A DNA stretch of 64,000 bases from Pelodera strongyloides (taxonomy: Eukaryota > Nematoda > Chromadorea > Rhabditida > Rhabditidae): NCBI GenBank assembly GCA_036852015.1, contig JAANDG010000003.1:1570001-1634000 (forward strand), written 5' to 3'. Positions 22,690 through 34,570 of this stretch are shown piece after piece. Positions within the stretch are counted from its first letter, which is position 1; each line of letters begins with the position of its first letter. The position numbers were made by a program, and so were the translations under genes. The notes below the pieces were generated by a model. It saw only the letters and a program-made list of their open reading frames with translations, ran no database searches and was not told where the DNA came from.

Positions 22690-23150
22690 CCGAGAAAGGG
22701 AAATTCGCCAGACCCCTCCCCTCTCTCTCATGCCCAGTCTACTGCAAACTTTACAAATACATACGCTGGATGTAAAGGAGTGCCAATCCTTCACAGAGAT
22801 GATCCCAGAAGCAACAAGTAGCCACGTCGACAGCAGTAACATAAATGAACCAGCATTAGTACAAGAAAGAAACACGGTAGCAATTGGCCGAGGCCCATCT
22901 TTATTAGAAATAGAAACATGAGTGCGGTCGTGTCCTCTTCATATACGCAGGAGCGGTCTTCTTTGACTTCTCTACTCCTACTCGGCCACCAGTAGGCCTT
23001 GAGGTCTTTGAGCGCGCCACTCTTCTTTCTTCCTTCTTCTGTCGATGGTCCAGCTTCTGCCACCCACGTCCTTGTCCACCACATCTTCGGTCCACCAGCC
23101 ACAGCACATCCACGTCCGCATCCGGCTACATGTCGATCTTGGGATAAACG
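22690..23150. other. GC-richer unassigned segment with open frames
   Basis: Composition shifts away from the AT-rich surroundings. A plus-strand ORF (22682-22921) and several overlapping minus-strand ORFs (22791-23163, K/R/P-rich) are open. On the minus strand an AATAAA-like signal lies near 22902. I cannot choose a frame or strand. It may be an exon, a retrocopy or a repeat. Confidence 0.25.
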
Positions 23151-23775
23151 TATTATGTGTCACTCATATAAGTATCCAAGTTAGCATGCTAATTCGGGCT
23201 GCAAACCCATTCTATCCGACATCCAGCCCATTCTAATTCGCACTGCATAATCAGCATCTCCTATAGACATGCGTTTCACGAAAGTTGAGCGCTAGTCTCA
23301 ACACTGGAAATAGAAATAGAAATATGTTCCCGACATATTGTAAGAATAATAAATAATAAATCCCGTACATAACAAAATAAAATATACAAATTCCTTTGAA
23401 CCGAACCAACGCAACATCCACGCTGATTTGTCACTTTCCAGTACAGTACAGTTGTCTGATTAGAAATTGTTTCATAAATCTAGTGCTATTTTTAGAAGCT
23501 CGTTACCCGTTGTTGATTTATTGCGATGCAATTACGGCAAATTAGTGCGAATGAACCCGTGAGCCGATCAAAAAGCGTTGACCATTTTTTTTTGCAATAT
23601 CTAAATTAAGGTGAAAACTATTAAATTGTGAAATTTTGCATTATTTACATCTGCACAGAATTCCTGTTCGTGTGACTTCGTGTGATCGATTTCCTGTGTT
23701 GGTATCCAATGTTGATATTTTTATGAAAACAGTAACTAACAAGAAACTTTTGTTACTTCGAAGGTTGATCAAAAT
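23151..23775. other. unassigned stretch
   Basis: AT-rich; no feature recognised. Confidence 0.5.
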
Positions 23776-23995
23776 ATGGTGCATGCCATATGCAACGCCA
23801 TAGCGTGCCGGCGAAGGACTAGGGTAAGCGGTGGGTGCGAAAGGAGTGCGAGGTGGGGGCGAAAGGGATGCGCGGCGGATGCGCCAGGATCACACCAACC
23901 AAAAAAGAGCACTACGCTAGAATTATTCACCCTTTGGCGCACCCCAAACGCACCCCCCGCGCACCCTAGACGGAATTGGGGGTGCGCCGGCTGTG
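23776..23995. repeat. GC-rich island, iterated GGTGCGC/GCGCACC
   Basis: About 200 bp with GGTGCGAAAG, GGGGGCGAAAG, GATGCGC on the left half and GGCGCACCCC, ACGCACCCC, GCGCACCC on the right half, so the word changes strand across the centre. Similar islands are at 35.50-35.61 and 37.75-37.95 kb. Confidence 0.55.
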
Positions 23996-24384
23996 TGTAC
24001 ACTCTTCGCGTGGCAACTGCGCGATATCACATCAGTGAAAAAATATAACATGTTAGTTTGAATTCGTCAGCCGGCAGAAAACCGCTCACCCCTCTATGGA
24101 AGTCTCTAAAAATTACAAGTTGGAAAAAAACGTTCTTCGTCAAACAAAGATTCATATGCCGTTGTCGATTTCCTTTTTTTTTGAAATGAGTTGTTTTGAC
24201 CATTTTTGGAAAAACATGTATTCCAGGTGTAGGTATAGAATTACTAGATATTTTCCACACATCCATTTCTATTTCCGAGTAGCTGTGAATAATGCATTGT
24301 TTACTTTGTTCCCGTGCAAACAATGATGTTTTCCAAGTTATTTCCCCATTTTTGAACTCTGCGAAGAGAATGCGCGTAGTTCCG
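23996..24384. other. unassigned stretch
   Basis: Two overlapping short ORFs on opposite strands; no feature recognised. Confidence 0.5.
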
Positions 24385-24693
24385 TTAAAGGGACAGGCCC
24401 ATCAAAATAAACCCATATTTTGCATGTTTTTATAATTTGTATAAAGGGGGTTTATTTAATATATGTACACTAAATTTCGGCTAGAGTTTGTCCCGCTGAA
24501 ATTTTTCGGTGTCGATAAACTCAAAAGTATACCGTAGAAGACCAACAATTGCACCCTTATTTCCTTACCGCGTGTCCCGGGGGAATGTGGCTATATGGAC
24601 AGTAGTCTCCCGGGTCCCAATGAGAGCGAGGTATCCTACAAATTATAAAAACATGCAAAATATGGGTTTATTTTGATGGGCCCGTCCATTTAA
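24385..24693. mobile_element. TTAA MITE, AAAGGGACAGGCCCATC family
   Basis: TTAAAGGGACAGGCCCATC at the left and GATGGGCCCGTCCATTTAA at the right. The inverted arms continue through AAAATAAACCCATATTTTGC. A second copy is at 30979-31376. The right TTAA is shared with the next element. Confidence 0.87.
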
Positions 24694-25121
24694 AGGCACA
24701 TGTCCACGTAAAAAAAAGTTTTCTCCAATTTTCCCGTGATAAATCTCTCAGACTACTCAAATGTGGTTGTGAAAACCGTTCTGCTTACAATAAGTATGCA
24801 ATATTGGGGAAGATATTCGCGAAAGAAGATCCTCAGAAATGTACCACAGTTGAGCATGAAAATGCGTTTCTGAGCCTTAAAAGACAGTGTGTTGCGTAGT
24901 AAAATGTTTCTTAATCAATGTTGTCATATTTGTTTTGATTTTCATGTCCAGAAACCCTTTTTTTTGGGTATTTTAGGTTGCTGAGTACGGTAACTAGCTG
25001 TGCATCTTTTTTTTGACGAAAATCTTCCCCAATTTTCCACATAATGCAAAACGGTTTTCCTAGCCGCGTTCGTGCACTCTGTGAGATTTATCTCAGAAAA
25101 ATTAGGGAAAACTTTTTTCGA
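24690..25121. mobile_element. TTAA MITE, AAAGGAGAGGCCCACGAG family, decayed
   Basis: Left end TTAAAGGCACATGTCCACGT, then AAAAAAAAGTTTTCTCCAA. The right end is recognisable only as AATTAGGGAAAACTTTTTTC. Opens at the TTAA that closes the preceding element. Confidence 0.65.
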
Positions 25122-25970
25122 AATAGCATTGCATTCTTACATCTTATCATATAAAGGAGTAGAGCTTGTCTGTGCACTACGTTTTTCTACTTTTCAGGCG
25201 TTTGGTATAAACAGGCCAACACTCCAAAAGTAGTGCATCTTTTGAAATTGAATCTTATTACATGAATTTTTTAATATACGCGTCCGACGTTTCATATAAG
25301 TATGCCCTTTTTCGTGAGTACTTTGGAGAATCGCCTTCATCGAATTGGAAAGCCGTCTGGTATTATATTCACGACACCTTTGGTTACAGGAAGTTGCGCA
25401 TTTCAGTTGGCATCTATTTTGTATTTTCTAAATTTTTTTCATGGTCCCGTACGAGTACTGCTGTGTCCTCCAAATGTAAGCAACACAAATGTATAATAGA
25501 AGTTTATTGTAGACCACGGATATAGTTGGAGACGAAAGTAGTTTCGATATGAGATCGATCCCCCATCAACTAGGGCGCTACTATTTATGGAACACACTCG
25601 TATGCTAATGAGTTGATAATTCACTAGATTGTAAATACATAGACAATACTAAATTCCTAGGTATACGTTATACCTAACAAGTACAATACAATTTTTTTCA
25701 TGGTCCATAGTCCACACCAACAATGAAATTAAAGACCTGTGGTAGTGTTCTTGTTTTTAGAGCTTAGCAGAAAATGTGCATTTTCCCTTTTGGCGGGGCC
25801 ATCACACGGGATTTTCTAATAGGAACGAGAGGGGGTTAGGGATAGAATTTCCTGAATCAGGGCCGCTTTTCTTTATTCGTAATTTGGTCCGAAAAGCGAA
25901 AATCGAGTGTTGTCTATTACTCAACACTAGCATCTTTTTGTTCGGATTTCTTTATTTTCCTGCAAAGAGC
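25122..25970. other. mostly unassigned; fragment resembling the 235-bp repeat
   Basis: Near 25340-25365 the block AAAGCCGTCTGGTATTATAT resembles the terminal block at 62540-62562 and, more distantly, the 235-bp repeat end. The rest shows short ORFs only. Confidence 0.35.
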
Positions 25971-26159
25971 AAAGAGGTATAACATCCGGTTTTTGAAGTG
26001 AACTTTGGACGGCTGCATTCCCAGGTAGTACGCACCGTAACCCTAGTGTAAAAGAAGGGTACGATTCGAATAAAAAAAGAGCTCAATTCGCGCTCAATTA
26101 GCATAAATACATAGGAATACAGTTGTCCCTTTCAAAAAGCGGATGTTATTTCGCTTTAA
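25971..26159. mobile_element. TTAA MITE, family 2
   Basis: GGTATAACATCCGGTTTTTG at the left and GCGGATGTTATTTCGCTTTAA at the right, with GGCTGCATTCCCAGG and GGAATACAGTTGTCC inside. Confidence 0.75.
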
Positions 26160-26305
26160 AAAGCAGTTGTCCCCTTTACTCTGTGAGAACCTAGTTTTGT
26201 ATTTTTGTTACTTTTCAATAAGCATTAATATAATTTTTGAATGGGTGATCAGAGTTTACTAAGCTTGGGGTCAGAAACCTCCATTTCTGGCGGGTCTTGA
26301 AGATA

Positions 26306-26473
26306 TTAAAGCGGCATGGCGGCCGTTTTTGAAACATGATGAGCAACTGAATTCCTATGCATTTATGCTAATTAAGCTCGATTTTTGTCCTAACCATACT
26401 CGTTTGCATACGATACATGGGAATGCAGTCATCCAAACACAGTTTCAAAAACCCGCTGTTATACCGCTATAAA
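26306..26473. mobile_element. TTAA MITE, family 2
   Basis: TTAAAGCGGCATGGCGGCCG at the left and ACCCGCTGTTATACCGCTATAAA at the right, ~168 bp. Confidence 0.8.
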
Positions 26474-26578
26474 CGTTCCGCACAGGAAAATTTATTGGAT
26501 GAATAACGCTTCTTGCGCATCAAAATCGCTTCACGGAGAAATTTCGCTGTCAATTTAGCTGGAGCTCACAGGAGACCA

Positions 26579-26672
26579 ATGTCAGCTTCACGAAGCTACT
26601 GTTATTTTGCACGCACAATGAATGTTGTCAACAAGAATGGGCACGTCCGTGAATGTCCATATAATAATTTCC
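26579..26672 (+). pseudogene. degenerate DM-domain exon (relic)
   Basis: A 94-bp stretch parallels the 101-bp first exon of the DM gene. ATG is at the same distance from the first Cys (codon 8). GH-x3-C-P-Y is retained with identical spacing, and a GT follows the last CC at the donor position. The second Cys and the HG pair are not in frame, two codons are missing between the first Cys and GH, and one base is missing near the end, so the reading frame and zinc site are broken. No second DM exon (CxC-x2-C plus the basic helix) was found downstream. It could instead be a very divergent paralogue, but decay is simpler. Confidence 0.45.
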
Positions 26673-26881
26673 GTTCTGGCTGATAATTGAATGCATTACG
26701 CAATTTGAGCAATTCGGCCCAACGTGTCTGCAATCAGCTGCTCGCGTCCAGCAGTCCATTTTTTATTTTGTTCTTTCCCGTGACGATCACGTATTTTTTG
26801 CAAAACACACCCCCAGAAATTTCACTTTACCAATAGGCTTATTCTTTACGTTGGTAGCCTTTTTCATACAATTTATATAAG

Positions 26882-26900
26882 TGAGTGTGGTGTGTGTGTG

Positions 26901-26983
<83 letters not shown>

Positions 26984-27236
26984 TGTGTGTGTTTGTGTGT
27001 GTGTTTGTTTGTGACAGTGTGTTTGTGTGTGTGTGTGTGTGTTTGTGTGTGTATGTGTATGTATGTAGTGCGTGTGTGTGTGTTTCTGTACGTGCGTGTG
27101 TGGCGTGTGTGTGTATGTCTGTGTATGTGCGTATGTGTAGTATGCATGTATGTATGTATGTGCGTGTGTGCGTGTGTATGTCTGTGTATGTGTGTATGTG
27201 TAGTGTGTTTGTGTGTTATGTGCGTGAGATAGGCGA
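26882..27236. repeat. (GT)n microsatellite
   Basis: About 350 bp of GT repeat, pure in the first 100 bp and interrupted by TTTG, TATG and TGCG variants afterwards. Long open frames on both strands are a consequence of the repeat. Confidence 0.97.
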
Positions 27237-27477
27237 TGAGTATCTGCAACATTAATTACCACTAAATATGAGAGAAATTTGAGATGAATGATGCTATTCC
27301 TCCGGGACAAAATTTACTTTATTGCTCGTTTAATCACTAAAATATTTTCCCTCAGGAGGCGTAACAAAACTTTATTAGAAACCTTCTCATATATTAGATT
27401 CTGCAACTCAAAAACATCGAAAGTGTTTTGCAGAAAAACCCAAACCATGTGTTTTGTTACACCAACTATTACTAATA

Positions 27478-27648
27478 TTAAAGCGAAATGCTTGTCTCTT
27501 TGGAAAATTTGCATATGATAAGCAATTCCTATGTATCCTGTGCTAATTTTGTACGATTGCCGTGGTCGATAGTACAAAATTAGCATAGGATACGTAGGAT
27601 TTGCTTATCATATGCTAATTTTCGAAAGGGGCTAGCATTTCGCTTTAA
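27478..27648. mobile_element. TTAA MITE, family 3 (near-complete hairpin)
   Basis: TTAAAGCGAAATGCTTGTC at the left and GCTAGCATTTCGCTTTAA at the right. Arms including TTTGCATATGATAAGCAATT pair to the centre. Related copies are at 49695-49864 and 49996-50167. The right TTAA is shared with the next element. Confidence 0.85.
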
Positions 27649-27837
27649 AGCGAAATTCCGGTCGGGTTTTGAAACATATCGAGTACACCTGCATTCTTAT
27701 GCAGTGTACGCAAATGAACATAAATTAGAATAAAAAAATCGAGCTAAATTCGAGCAAATTCGAGCAAATTAGCATAAATACGTAAGAATCCATTTGTCCA
27801 CGATACGTTTCAGAAACCGTTCAGTATTTCGCCTTAA
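27645..27837. mobile_element. TTAA MITE, family 1
   Basis: TTAAAGCGAAATTCCGGTCGG at the left and a right end CAGTATTTCGCCTTAA. The interior matches family 1, with a duplicated AAATTCGAGC. Confidence 0.82.
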
Positions 27838-28177
27838 TCCGCTTGCCGTCATTCTTCTGAATTTCTCTATGCAGAAAAGTTACGTTATATTGCTTTGCTT
27901 GAAAATTACTGGATTAGATAAGCATGACTGTGAGAACTGCATTGTACGTAAAAAGGGTTAGTCGCGAAACAAAATTCACTGAAGTGTATCTTAACCGAAC
28001 CAATGCGCACAATTCTTTGTCGTTCACATCTATTATCCTAGCATTGCTTTTTTCATGTATGCAACCTATTAACCAATCTTTCATCCTCAAATTACATAAT
28101 TATTCTACGTTTATGTTCGTTCGGCCTTTGGAAACCAAGAATTCCTTTAAAACTTTTTTTTCTAAAGTTGATTTCAG

Positions 28178-28246
28178 ATGCGTTCAAGGACTGGTTCGGC
28201 GTGTGCGCCGAAAATTACAATGGACATGCAACAATACTTTAATATG
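28178..28246 (+). CDS. candidate small exon (unknown)
   Basis: An acceptor GATTTCAG ends at 28177, immediately before an ATG. The 23-codon frame runs to ATG|GTGAGA. Another frame is also open, so coding status is uncertain. No partner exons identified. Confidence 0.25.
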
Positions 28247-28279
28247 GTGAGAGTTATCAATCGCTTTTTGGTATCATCA

Positions 28280-28450
28280 ATAACCTATTTATCGCCGTCA
28301 CCGGTCGCTGGTTCGATTCCGGCCCGGTACCCCACCAAAGGTGTAAAATGTGGTAGCTGGGTAAAACTGGCGGAGATAAATCGGCTTCCCGAGAAAATTG
28401 GCCTTCGGGAAGTTTAAAGGCCAATATGTCCGGCTTCAGAAATGAGCTGG
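28280..28450 (+). repeat. possible tRNA-derived SINE
   Basis: A good Pol III B box (GGTTCGATTCC) at about 28310 lies in a GCTGGTTCGATTCCGGC T-arm-like hairpin. It is followed by a non-tRNA body with GGCTTCCCGAG / CTTCGGGAAG pairing. No clear A box or terminal duplication was located. Confidence 0.35.
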
Positions 28451-28894
28451 ACGCCGGTGCGCTGTTTCTGCGGATTCGTACTCTTTATCTGTTTATCTTT
28501 TAACTTTTATATGAGGAAGAAGGACAATTCCTCAATATAATCCGAATGTTTAAAGCTCTGGGGTGCACGGTTGTGAAACAGATACTGGACGTCTGCATTT
28601 CCATGTTTAATATGCAAATTATGTGTCCTTATGTGATGCTTCTGGCGCAGAATGTGTTCACGTTCAATAGATACAACATATGTTATCAAAAATGTGCTAC
28701 AAAACCGCGCGGCATACCTCTTTAAAGAGTGAGGAGGCGCGGGAAAATCAGACGCCAAAATACCATTTACCATACCAAACAGAAGTTAAATTCCAGTATC
28801 CGGAAAAACGAAATTCACTGGAGCCCAATCTGCTATCACCAAATTTTCGCCCAGGAAGGACGGCACTTCAAAATGGTAATGATTTATTATTTAT

Positions 28895-28994
28895 TTAAAA
28901 TACAGGCCAGTTTTTGAAACGCATCGTAGAAAACTGAATCCTTGTGTATTTCTGCTAGTTTACTCGAAATCGTTCATTTGCATGAGCTGCATAC
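28895..28994. mobile_element. TTAA MITE, family 1, left half only
   Basis: TTAAAATACAGGCCAGTTTTTG and the family interior continue to GCATGAGCTGCATAC, then stop abruptly where the next element begins. Confidence 0.65.
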
Positions 28995-29420
28995 AGGAGG
29001 CTCACGAGATCTAAGTGTATTATTTCTTACCGATAGATGATAGTATTGGCCTCCAAGAAACATGTCTTATGAAGCAAAATCTTTTAACTAGAAGGAATAA
29101 ATCAATGTAATGCTTAGAATTTTATCAAAATTCTTGACCGTAGCCTTTGTGTCCTGAGGGTATCTTGCCCTTATTGTATGTGTCCCGAGGGTAGTTGCAC
29201 CCTTATTTTCTTATTTTGAGTCCCCAGTTACCCTCGGGACACACACAATTACAAAGGCTATGGTCAAGAATTTTGATAAAATTCTAAGCATTAGATTGAT
29301 TTATTCCTTCTAATTAAAAGCTTTTGCATCATAAGGCATGTTTCTTTTAAGCAAATACCATCATCTATCGATAAGAAGAAAGAAATAGTACACTTGGATC
29401 TCGTGAGCCTCCTCCTTTAA
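28995..29420. mobile_element. TTAA MITE, AAAGGAGGAGGC family
   Basis: AGGAGGCTCACGAGATCTAAG at the left and GATCTCGTGAGCCTCC plus TCCTTTAA at the right. Inverted arms extend inward through the AAGCATTAG and ATTTTGATAAAATTC blocks. The left end has lost its TTAA. A second copy is at 48197-48698. Confidence 0.8.
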
Positions 29421-29508
29421 GACCTTTTTTTTCATATGTTGCAATTTTTGCTGGTTCCGACATCTACTCGAAGTTTCTTATTTGGGTTTACACATGAAGT
29501 ACTTACGC

Positions 29509-29684
29509 TAAAGCGACACTGTATAAGGGGTCCTTTTCTGAAACGCAATTAGACAGCTGCATTTCCTTGTATCATATGTAACTTGTGCATATGATATGGG
29601 ATCAGAAAATTATGGGATCACAAATATGCATATACTACATCCAACTAAAGAAAACGCTTCAAAATTACATGGTTTACTGCTTTA
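29509..29684. mobile_element. TTAA MITE, family 2, decayed
   Basis: TAAAGCGACACTGTATAAGG at the left, CAGCTGCATTTCC inside and GGTTTACTGCTTTATAA at the right. Confidence 0.5.
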
Positions 29685-29906
29685 TAATTTGAACTATTGA
29701 AATCACAATAAATACAAAAATTAATGCCAGACACTCATACATTGTTTATGCTTAAATTATATTCATTTATATATATGTCACGTTCTTAACCTCAAAGAAA
29801 AAGATAAACGTTGGTGAATTGTTGCGCACGCGATAATTTAATTTTCTTATTCTGGAATTACCGAAAAAGATTGCCTTAGAGATATGTTGTTTATAATAAT
29901 TTACTG

Positions 29907-29909
<3 letters not shown>

Positions 29910-29971
<62 letters not shown>
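29910..29971. repeat. (TA)n microsatellite
   Basis: About 60 bp of uninterrupted TA dinucleotides. Confidence 0.97.
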
Positions 29972-29973
<2 letters not shown>

Positions 29974-30298
29974 TTTATGATTTTGTAGCACCGTTTTTCT
30001 TTCCGTTATCCAGTTCAAGATAACGTGAAGGCATTCTAATTATCTTCTAATTGTCTTCGAGTAATTAAGTACCGATGACCTTGTAAACATCCGGATAGTG
30101 TATAGAAAAGTGCATTCTATTTCGTGCGGTACATCTATCAAACGGCCGGGTGCAACCCAAAACTTCTTCTTTTTATTCATTGTATACCAGAGGAAAATAG
30201 GGCAACATGACAAACATTAATCCAAGTAAAAGTAGCAATTCATGGGGATGCATAAGTCGCTAAATTTAATTGAAATTTGCATTTAAAATCTTCAATGC
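29972..30298. other. unassigned spacer
   Basis: No feature recognised. Confidence 0.5.
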
Positions 30299-30773
30299 TA
30301 AAGGGATAGGTTCACCTCGAATTGCACCTTTTTTATAATTTCTATTGATGGTATGACATATGACGGTCAAAATGCGAAAATTGAAGTAAATTTCCTTTGA
30401 TCCTCGAGCCAGGATTAAGCTCAAAGGCTAAGCTTTATAAAACGTTATATAACAACTGGCATACCGCAGCCTTGTTAAACGGTACGCCGTGCCAGGGCTG
30501 GAGACGCTAGAAGACGCAGGCCCAGTTTTACCACCCTCTGCCTATCACAACAACCTCTGCACCTCCAACCCTATCATGCTATTTCCCTCTTAGCTACGGA
30601 TGCGGTATCCCAGTTGTTTTATAATTCGAGGTAGTTTAGCTTTTTGAGCATGCTTTCCTGCCTCGGGGAGCAAAGGTAATTTACTGTAATTATCGCATTG
30701 TGAAGGTTTTCGGCCATACCATCAGTAGAAAATATTCAAAAAGGTGCAAATCCTAGTGAACCTATCCCTTTAA
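30299..30773. mobile_element. TTAA MITE, AAAGGGATAGGTTCACC family
   Basis: TAAAGGGATAGGTTCACC at the left and AGTGAACCTATCCCTTTAA at the right. Long arms share TTTATAATTTCTATTGATGG-type and AATTTCCTTTG blocks. Close relative of 50164-50646. Confidence 0.85.
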
Positions 30774-30978
30774 AATTCGCCATTTTAATATCATTTTAAT
30801 ATATTGTTTTTTTTTCAATATCTGATAACCATATGCATATAGCATCTGCTTCAAGTATAGTATGTTATTTTAATTTATGTAATATTGACCTTACCCATCC
30901 TGATTATTTCGTGTATAGTTTCCATCTGGACTGTGCTAGCTTTTTATTAAATAATTATTTTAACAAAAAATTGAAACC

Positions 30979-31376
30979 TTAAAGGGACAGGCCCATCAAA
31001 GTAAACCTATATTTATGATACGTCCATAGTGACTATCAAGCATTTTTATTACAATATATACAAACTAAATTTCACATTTATTTGCCATTGAAAACTTTTT
31101 TCCGATGCGCTCTGCTCAAATGTATACCGTAGAGCCGCAAATAACCTTGTCGTCAATGCAAATTTATCGTGAAATTATAATGCGATTAAAATTAGCATAT
31201 ATAGCTTTGAAATCTGCAGTTTTATGGTATACATTTGAGCAGAGCGCATTGGAAAAAAAGTTGTCTAGGGCGCATAATGGTGAAATTTAGTTTGTATATA
31301 TTGTAATAAAAATGCTTGATAGTCATTATGAATGTATCGTAAATATAGGTTTATTTTGATGGGCCTGTCCCTTTAA
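30979..31376. mobile_element. TTAA MITE, AAAGGGACAGGCCCATC family
   Basis: TTAAAGGGACAGGCCCATC at the left and GATGGGCCTGTCCCTTTAA at the right. Inverted internal arms include GCGCTCTGCTCAAATGTATA and its complement near 31230. Confidence 0.88.
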
Positions 31377-32052
31377 CTGAAAAAAATCTTGCAAAAAAAT
31401 CTGCCTTTCTACTTCCTATTGTCAGTTGCCCTAATGACTAGAAAGCTGGTCGGAACACGTTTTTTAACAAGTTAATGGAATTTTTTTTTTTGAAGAAGAC
31501 AAGTAAGGCACTTTTTTGAAGCAAGTTACAACAACATTCGCATGTTTTACTTTCAAGCGACATGACATGTCGTTTATTGCTGCACAACCATTTCGAATGT
31601 ATTCCATGCACATTTTGTTCCACTTTGTGACGATGCAGTTTTGTCCAGCCTTTTCCACGAATCCACGTGCTATACCGCTTGATAGTTTTGAAATATATGT
31701 ACGTTTATTATCAAATTTTCACCGACGAACAAACATTGTTTGGCAGGAAGGCGTTTCGTTTCCTGCTGTGCAACAAAGAACAGAGATTTCATATTTTGGA
31801 ATTTCTTACAATTTTGCTCAATAACGTGGAATAAACAGGAAGTTTCACGAAACGTGAAAAATGCGAACTCTATCAAAAATTTAAGTGGCAGTAACTTGTA
31901 AATTATGGTGTATATTTTATACGCCTTGCAATTTCTGTACAACAGATCGAATAAAAATCTAAATTATACATTTTCAAGCCTTCGAAAATATCGTAATTTA
32001 TGTCCATATCTACTAAAACGGGTAATATTAACTTGGGTATCACTCACAATAT
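31377..32052. other. unassigned stretch with opposed short ORFs
   Basis: ORFs of 90-102 codons overlap on opposite strands (31516-31824 plus; 31670-31942 minus) without splice or motif support. A 64-codon minus frame (31464-31658) with several Cys looks marginally protein-like. None is called. Confidence 0.4.
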
Positions 32053-32457
32053 TTAAAGGGAATGTCAACCCGGTTTTGCATGTTGGGCTCAAAAAAAGCT
32101 TATGTTTTGTAGGTAATGAAAGTGAAACTAAAAATAAACAAAAACTTTTCGATAAGAAGAAAAACAATTTCAAACCGCTCCAAAAAATGCCTTCATTACG
32201 GGATTTCGGTTTTTTTGCTCAATTTTCGGATTTCGTGAAGCAACGGGGTTTGAACAGCGGATGCGACACATCCCGACTGCGTCGCGGTCCTTAGGTGTTG
32301 ATCCAAATGAAGTTTTGTCCACGTTTATGACAACATTTGAAATGTTTTATTCTGCCGCCATTTTTATGGATATACTGTATTGTGCGCCTTTCGAGATTTA
32401 CTTAATCTGCGCAAGGAGTCGTCTTCTGCGCAGAATCCCCCCTAACATTCCCTTTAA
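32053..32457 (+). mobile_element. TTAA-bounded ~400-bp MITE-like element, copy 2
   Basis: TTAAAGGGAATGTCAACC at the left and CCTAACATTCCCTTTAA at the right. Collinear with 298-693, but the CG-rich centre is diverged. Confidence 0.8.
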
Positions 32458-33166
32458 ACACAAACACTTTTTTTTAAATGTTGGTCCCCGGTCCCTAATA
32501 TAAATTCCTTGTTAGATTTCCCAATAGTGAGTTCTGAAGTATAATTTGTTTTCGCTTTTTGTTTTGTTTAATACAAAGTTTTCTGGTGGCCAATCATAAA
32601 ACGTGTGAATTGTAATTACAAATTTATAAATGGCCGCGCGAGAATTTTTCACATTTTTTATAGTTTGAAAGTAAAAGTAAGTTTGGGAAAATTTTCCACC
32701 GTGTGTAAATTAAATGCGGTCACTTTCTTTGTGGAAAACAAAAATACATTTATCCACATTTATCTGCTCGAGTAATTATTTTCTTGTAATTGTTTTTCTT
32801 TGTCAACATGAAAATGGAAATTATTGTGAAAATAAAGGACGCAATTTCCTAAAGAACATGTTTTCCTAATTGTCCTTTGTAAGTGCCCTGATGAGAAGTT
32901 TCCTTGTTAATACCGTATTAGTTTATTTTGAAACAATTTTATTCGCAATATTCTGAATTCACTTTTGGCGAAAAAGAGAAGGTACTAGCGAAACGCACAT
33001 CCACCCGCACACGTATGTATGTGTATTAATGCTAAAAGGCTAAAACAATAAAAACGTAATGCAGGCACAAAGTACATATCTGATTTGTTTATAAAATATG
33101 CATATTTGGCTAGGGCAAAGCGCTGCGTATGTGACGTCAATGGGGTAGTACTTACAATTAGGTGAC
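32458..33166. other. unassigned stretch
   Basis: AT-rich; no feature recognised. Confidence 0.5.
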
Positions 33167-33320
33167 TTAAAGCGGTCTAACAGCCGATTTTTGAAACGTA
33201 TGCTGGACGCTGTATTCCATGTAGTGTATGGTTTTTTTTATTCTAATTGCATTTATTTGCATGCAACACATGGGAAAGCAGTTGGCTATCAAACAAACCC
33301 AGCCGTTATTTCGATGTAAA
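33167..33320. mobile_element. TTAA MITE, family 2
   Basis: TTAAAGCGGTCTAACAGCCG at the left and CCAGCCGTTATTTCGATGTAAA at the right. Confidence 0.75.
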
Positions 33321-33750
33321 CTATTTGTAAATCACCAGAATAAAGTTACTGCGTGTTGACGCGTGGTACGCTTCCTGGCTAATATTTCATTCGGACTTGA
33401 CTTGTTACTTTCTTATTTATCGTCTTTTTCTGTATGTCGTGAACGATTCAAATCCGTTAATTTCTCACAGCTCCCGCCCCCAATTGACCCCTATTTGGGT
33501 TTCCTTTTCCACGCGGAGAAATGCCCTAAATTCTCCTCAGAATATTGCTTTTTGGCCATTTTGCGTCGTTTAATTCCGTCCGAGACGTTTCGATTTCACA
33601 AATTGAAGAATCTTTGAGAAAATGACGAGTAATATGACAGAATGTTTTTTTTTAATCTTTTAATAGCACTATTATAGCTATAGCAGCGTCAGGGTTAGCC
33701 TACAATTTTGGATATTTACGTACTTTAGTTGACTGATAAACAGTTGGACA
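33321..33750. other. unassigned stretch
   Basis: One 84-codon ORF (33363-33617) without splice or motif support; not called. Confidence 0.45.
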
Positions 33751-33909
33751 GCGGTAGAACATATGGTATTTGAAAGTATTTTGGTGCTGCATAGCTGCTC
33801 GATAGTGCGCAATTTTTTGTCTAATTATCTACATTTGCATACAATATATGGACATGGAAATGGAATTGCCCAACATACTTTTCAAAAACCGGCCGTAATA
33901 TCGCTTTAA
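33751..33909. mobile_element. TTAA MITE, family 2, left end decayed
   Basis: The right end AACCGGCCGTAATATCGCTTTAA is clear. The left end is recognisable only as GCGGTAGAACATATGG. Confidence 0.6.
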
Positions 33910-34570
33910 CATGATTTTGTATAGTAGGTTATGTCATCGATGTGTTTTAAAATAAGATACGCATCATAATTTCGTTTTTTCAATCACAGTGTTGTCTACG
34001 AAACCCAACAGCGAAACCCACAGAAAAACCCAAGAGTTATGTCGTAATAATTTCCTCGTTGCTTCAGAACTTCAGGCTTTCAAACTCTACCCCTGTATAT
34101 GTAGCCTGTTTTTTTTTCTTTTAATCACCCCAACGATCTTGAAATATCTCCCAATTCCTTGTTTTATGTGGCCATTAAAATAAATAAATCCATGTGTCCT
34201 TTGTTTTTCTCAATGTCAAAAGTGAGAGAGTTACGTTGTTATGTACACTATAGACTCGCACCTTTTCTTGCAAATTGCAAATTACCGAAAAAACGATGAA
34301 CCGTCAGTATACTATTTTCATAATTATCATTTATAGGTATTATTCACCTAACTTACACTTTTCAAGTTATATTTTTCATATTTCGTAGTATTGTTCGAGA
34401 ACTTTCACTTAGTACGTGCGATGTATACATATATCATATCTAGTATTCTTTGACAGATTTACCTTTACTTTTGGCCACTTTCTTCTTGTTTGAATATGTT
34501 CTTCTTACAACATTTTGACAGTCATTGTCAGCAAATTGCTGGAAACAAATTACGAGATTTTTGCCTGTTA
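33910..34570. other. unassigned stretch
   Basis: AT-rich; no feature recognised. Confidence 0.5.

Noticed and set aside
26839..27310. ORFs of 115-145 codons (HT-rich or CV-rich)
   Set aside because: Pure translations of the (GT)n microsatellite.
31516..31942. Opposed ORFs of 90-102 codons
   Set aside because: They overlap on opposite strands, lack splice borders and motifs, and the composition is dominated by AT-rich codons.
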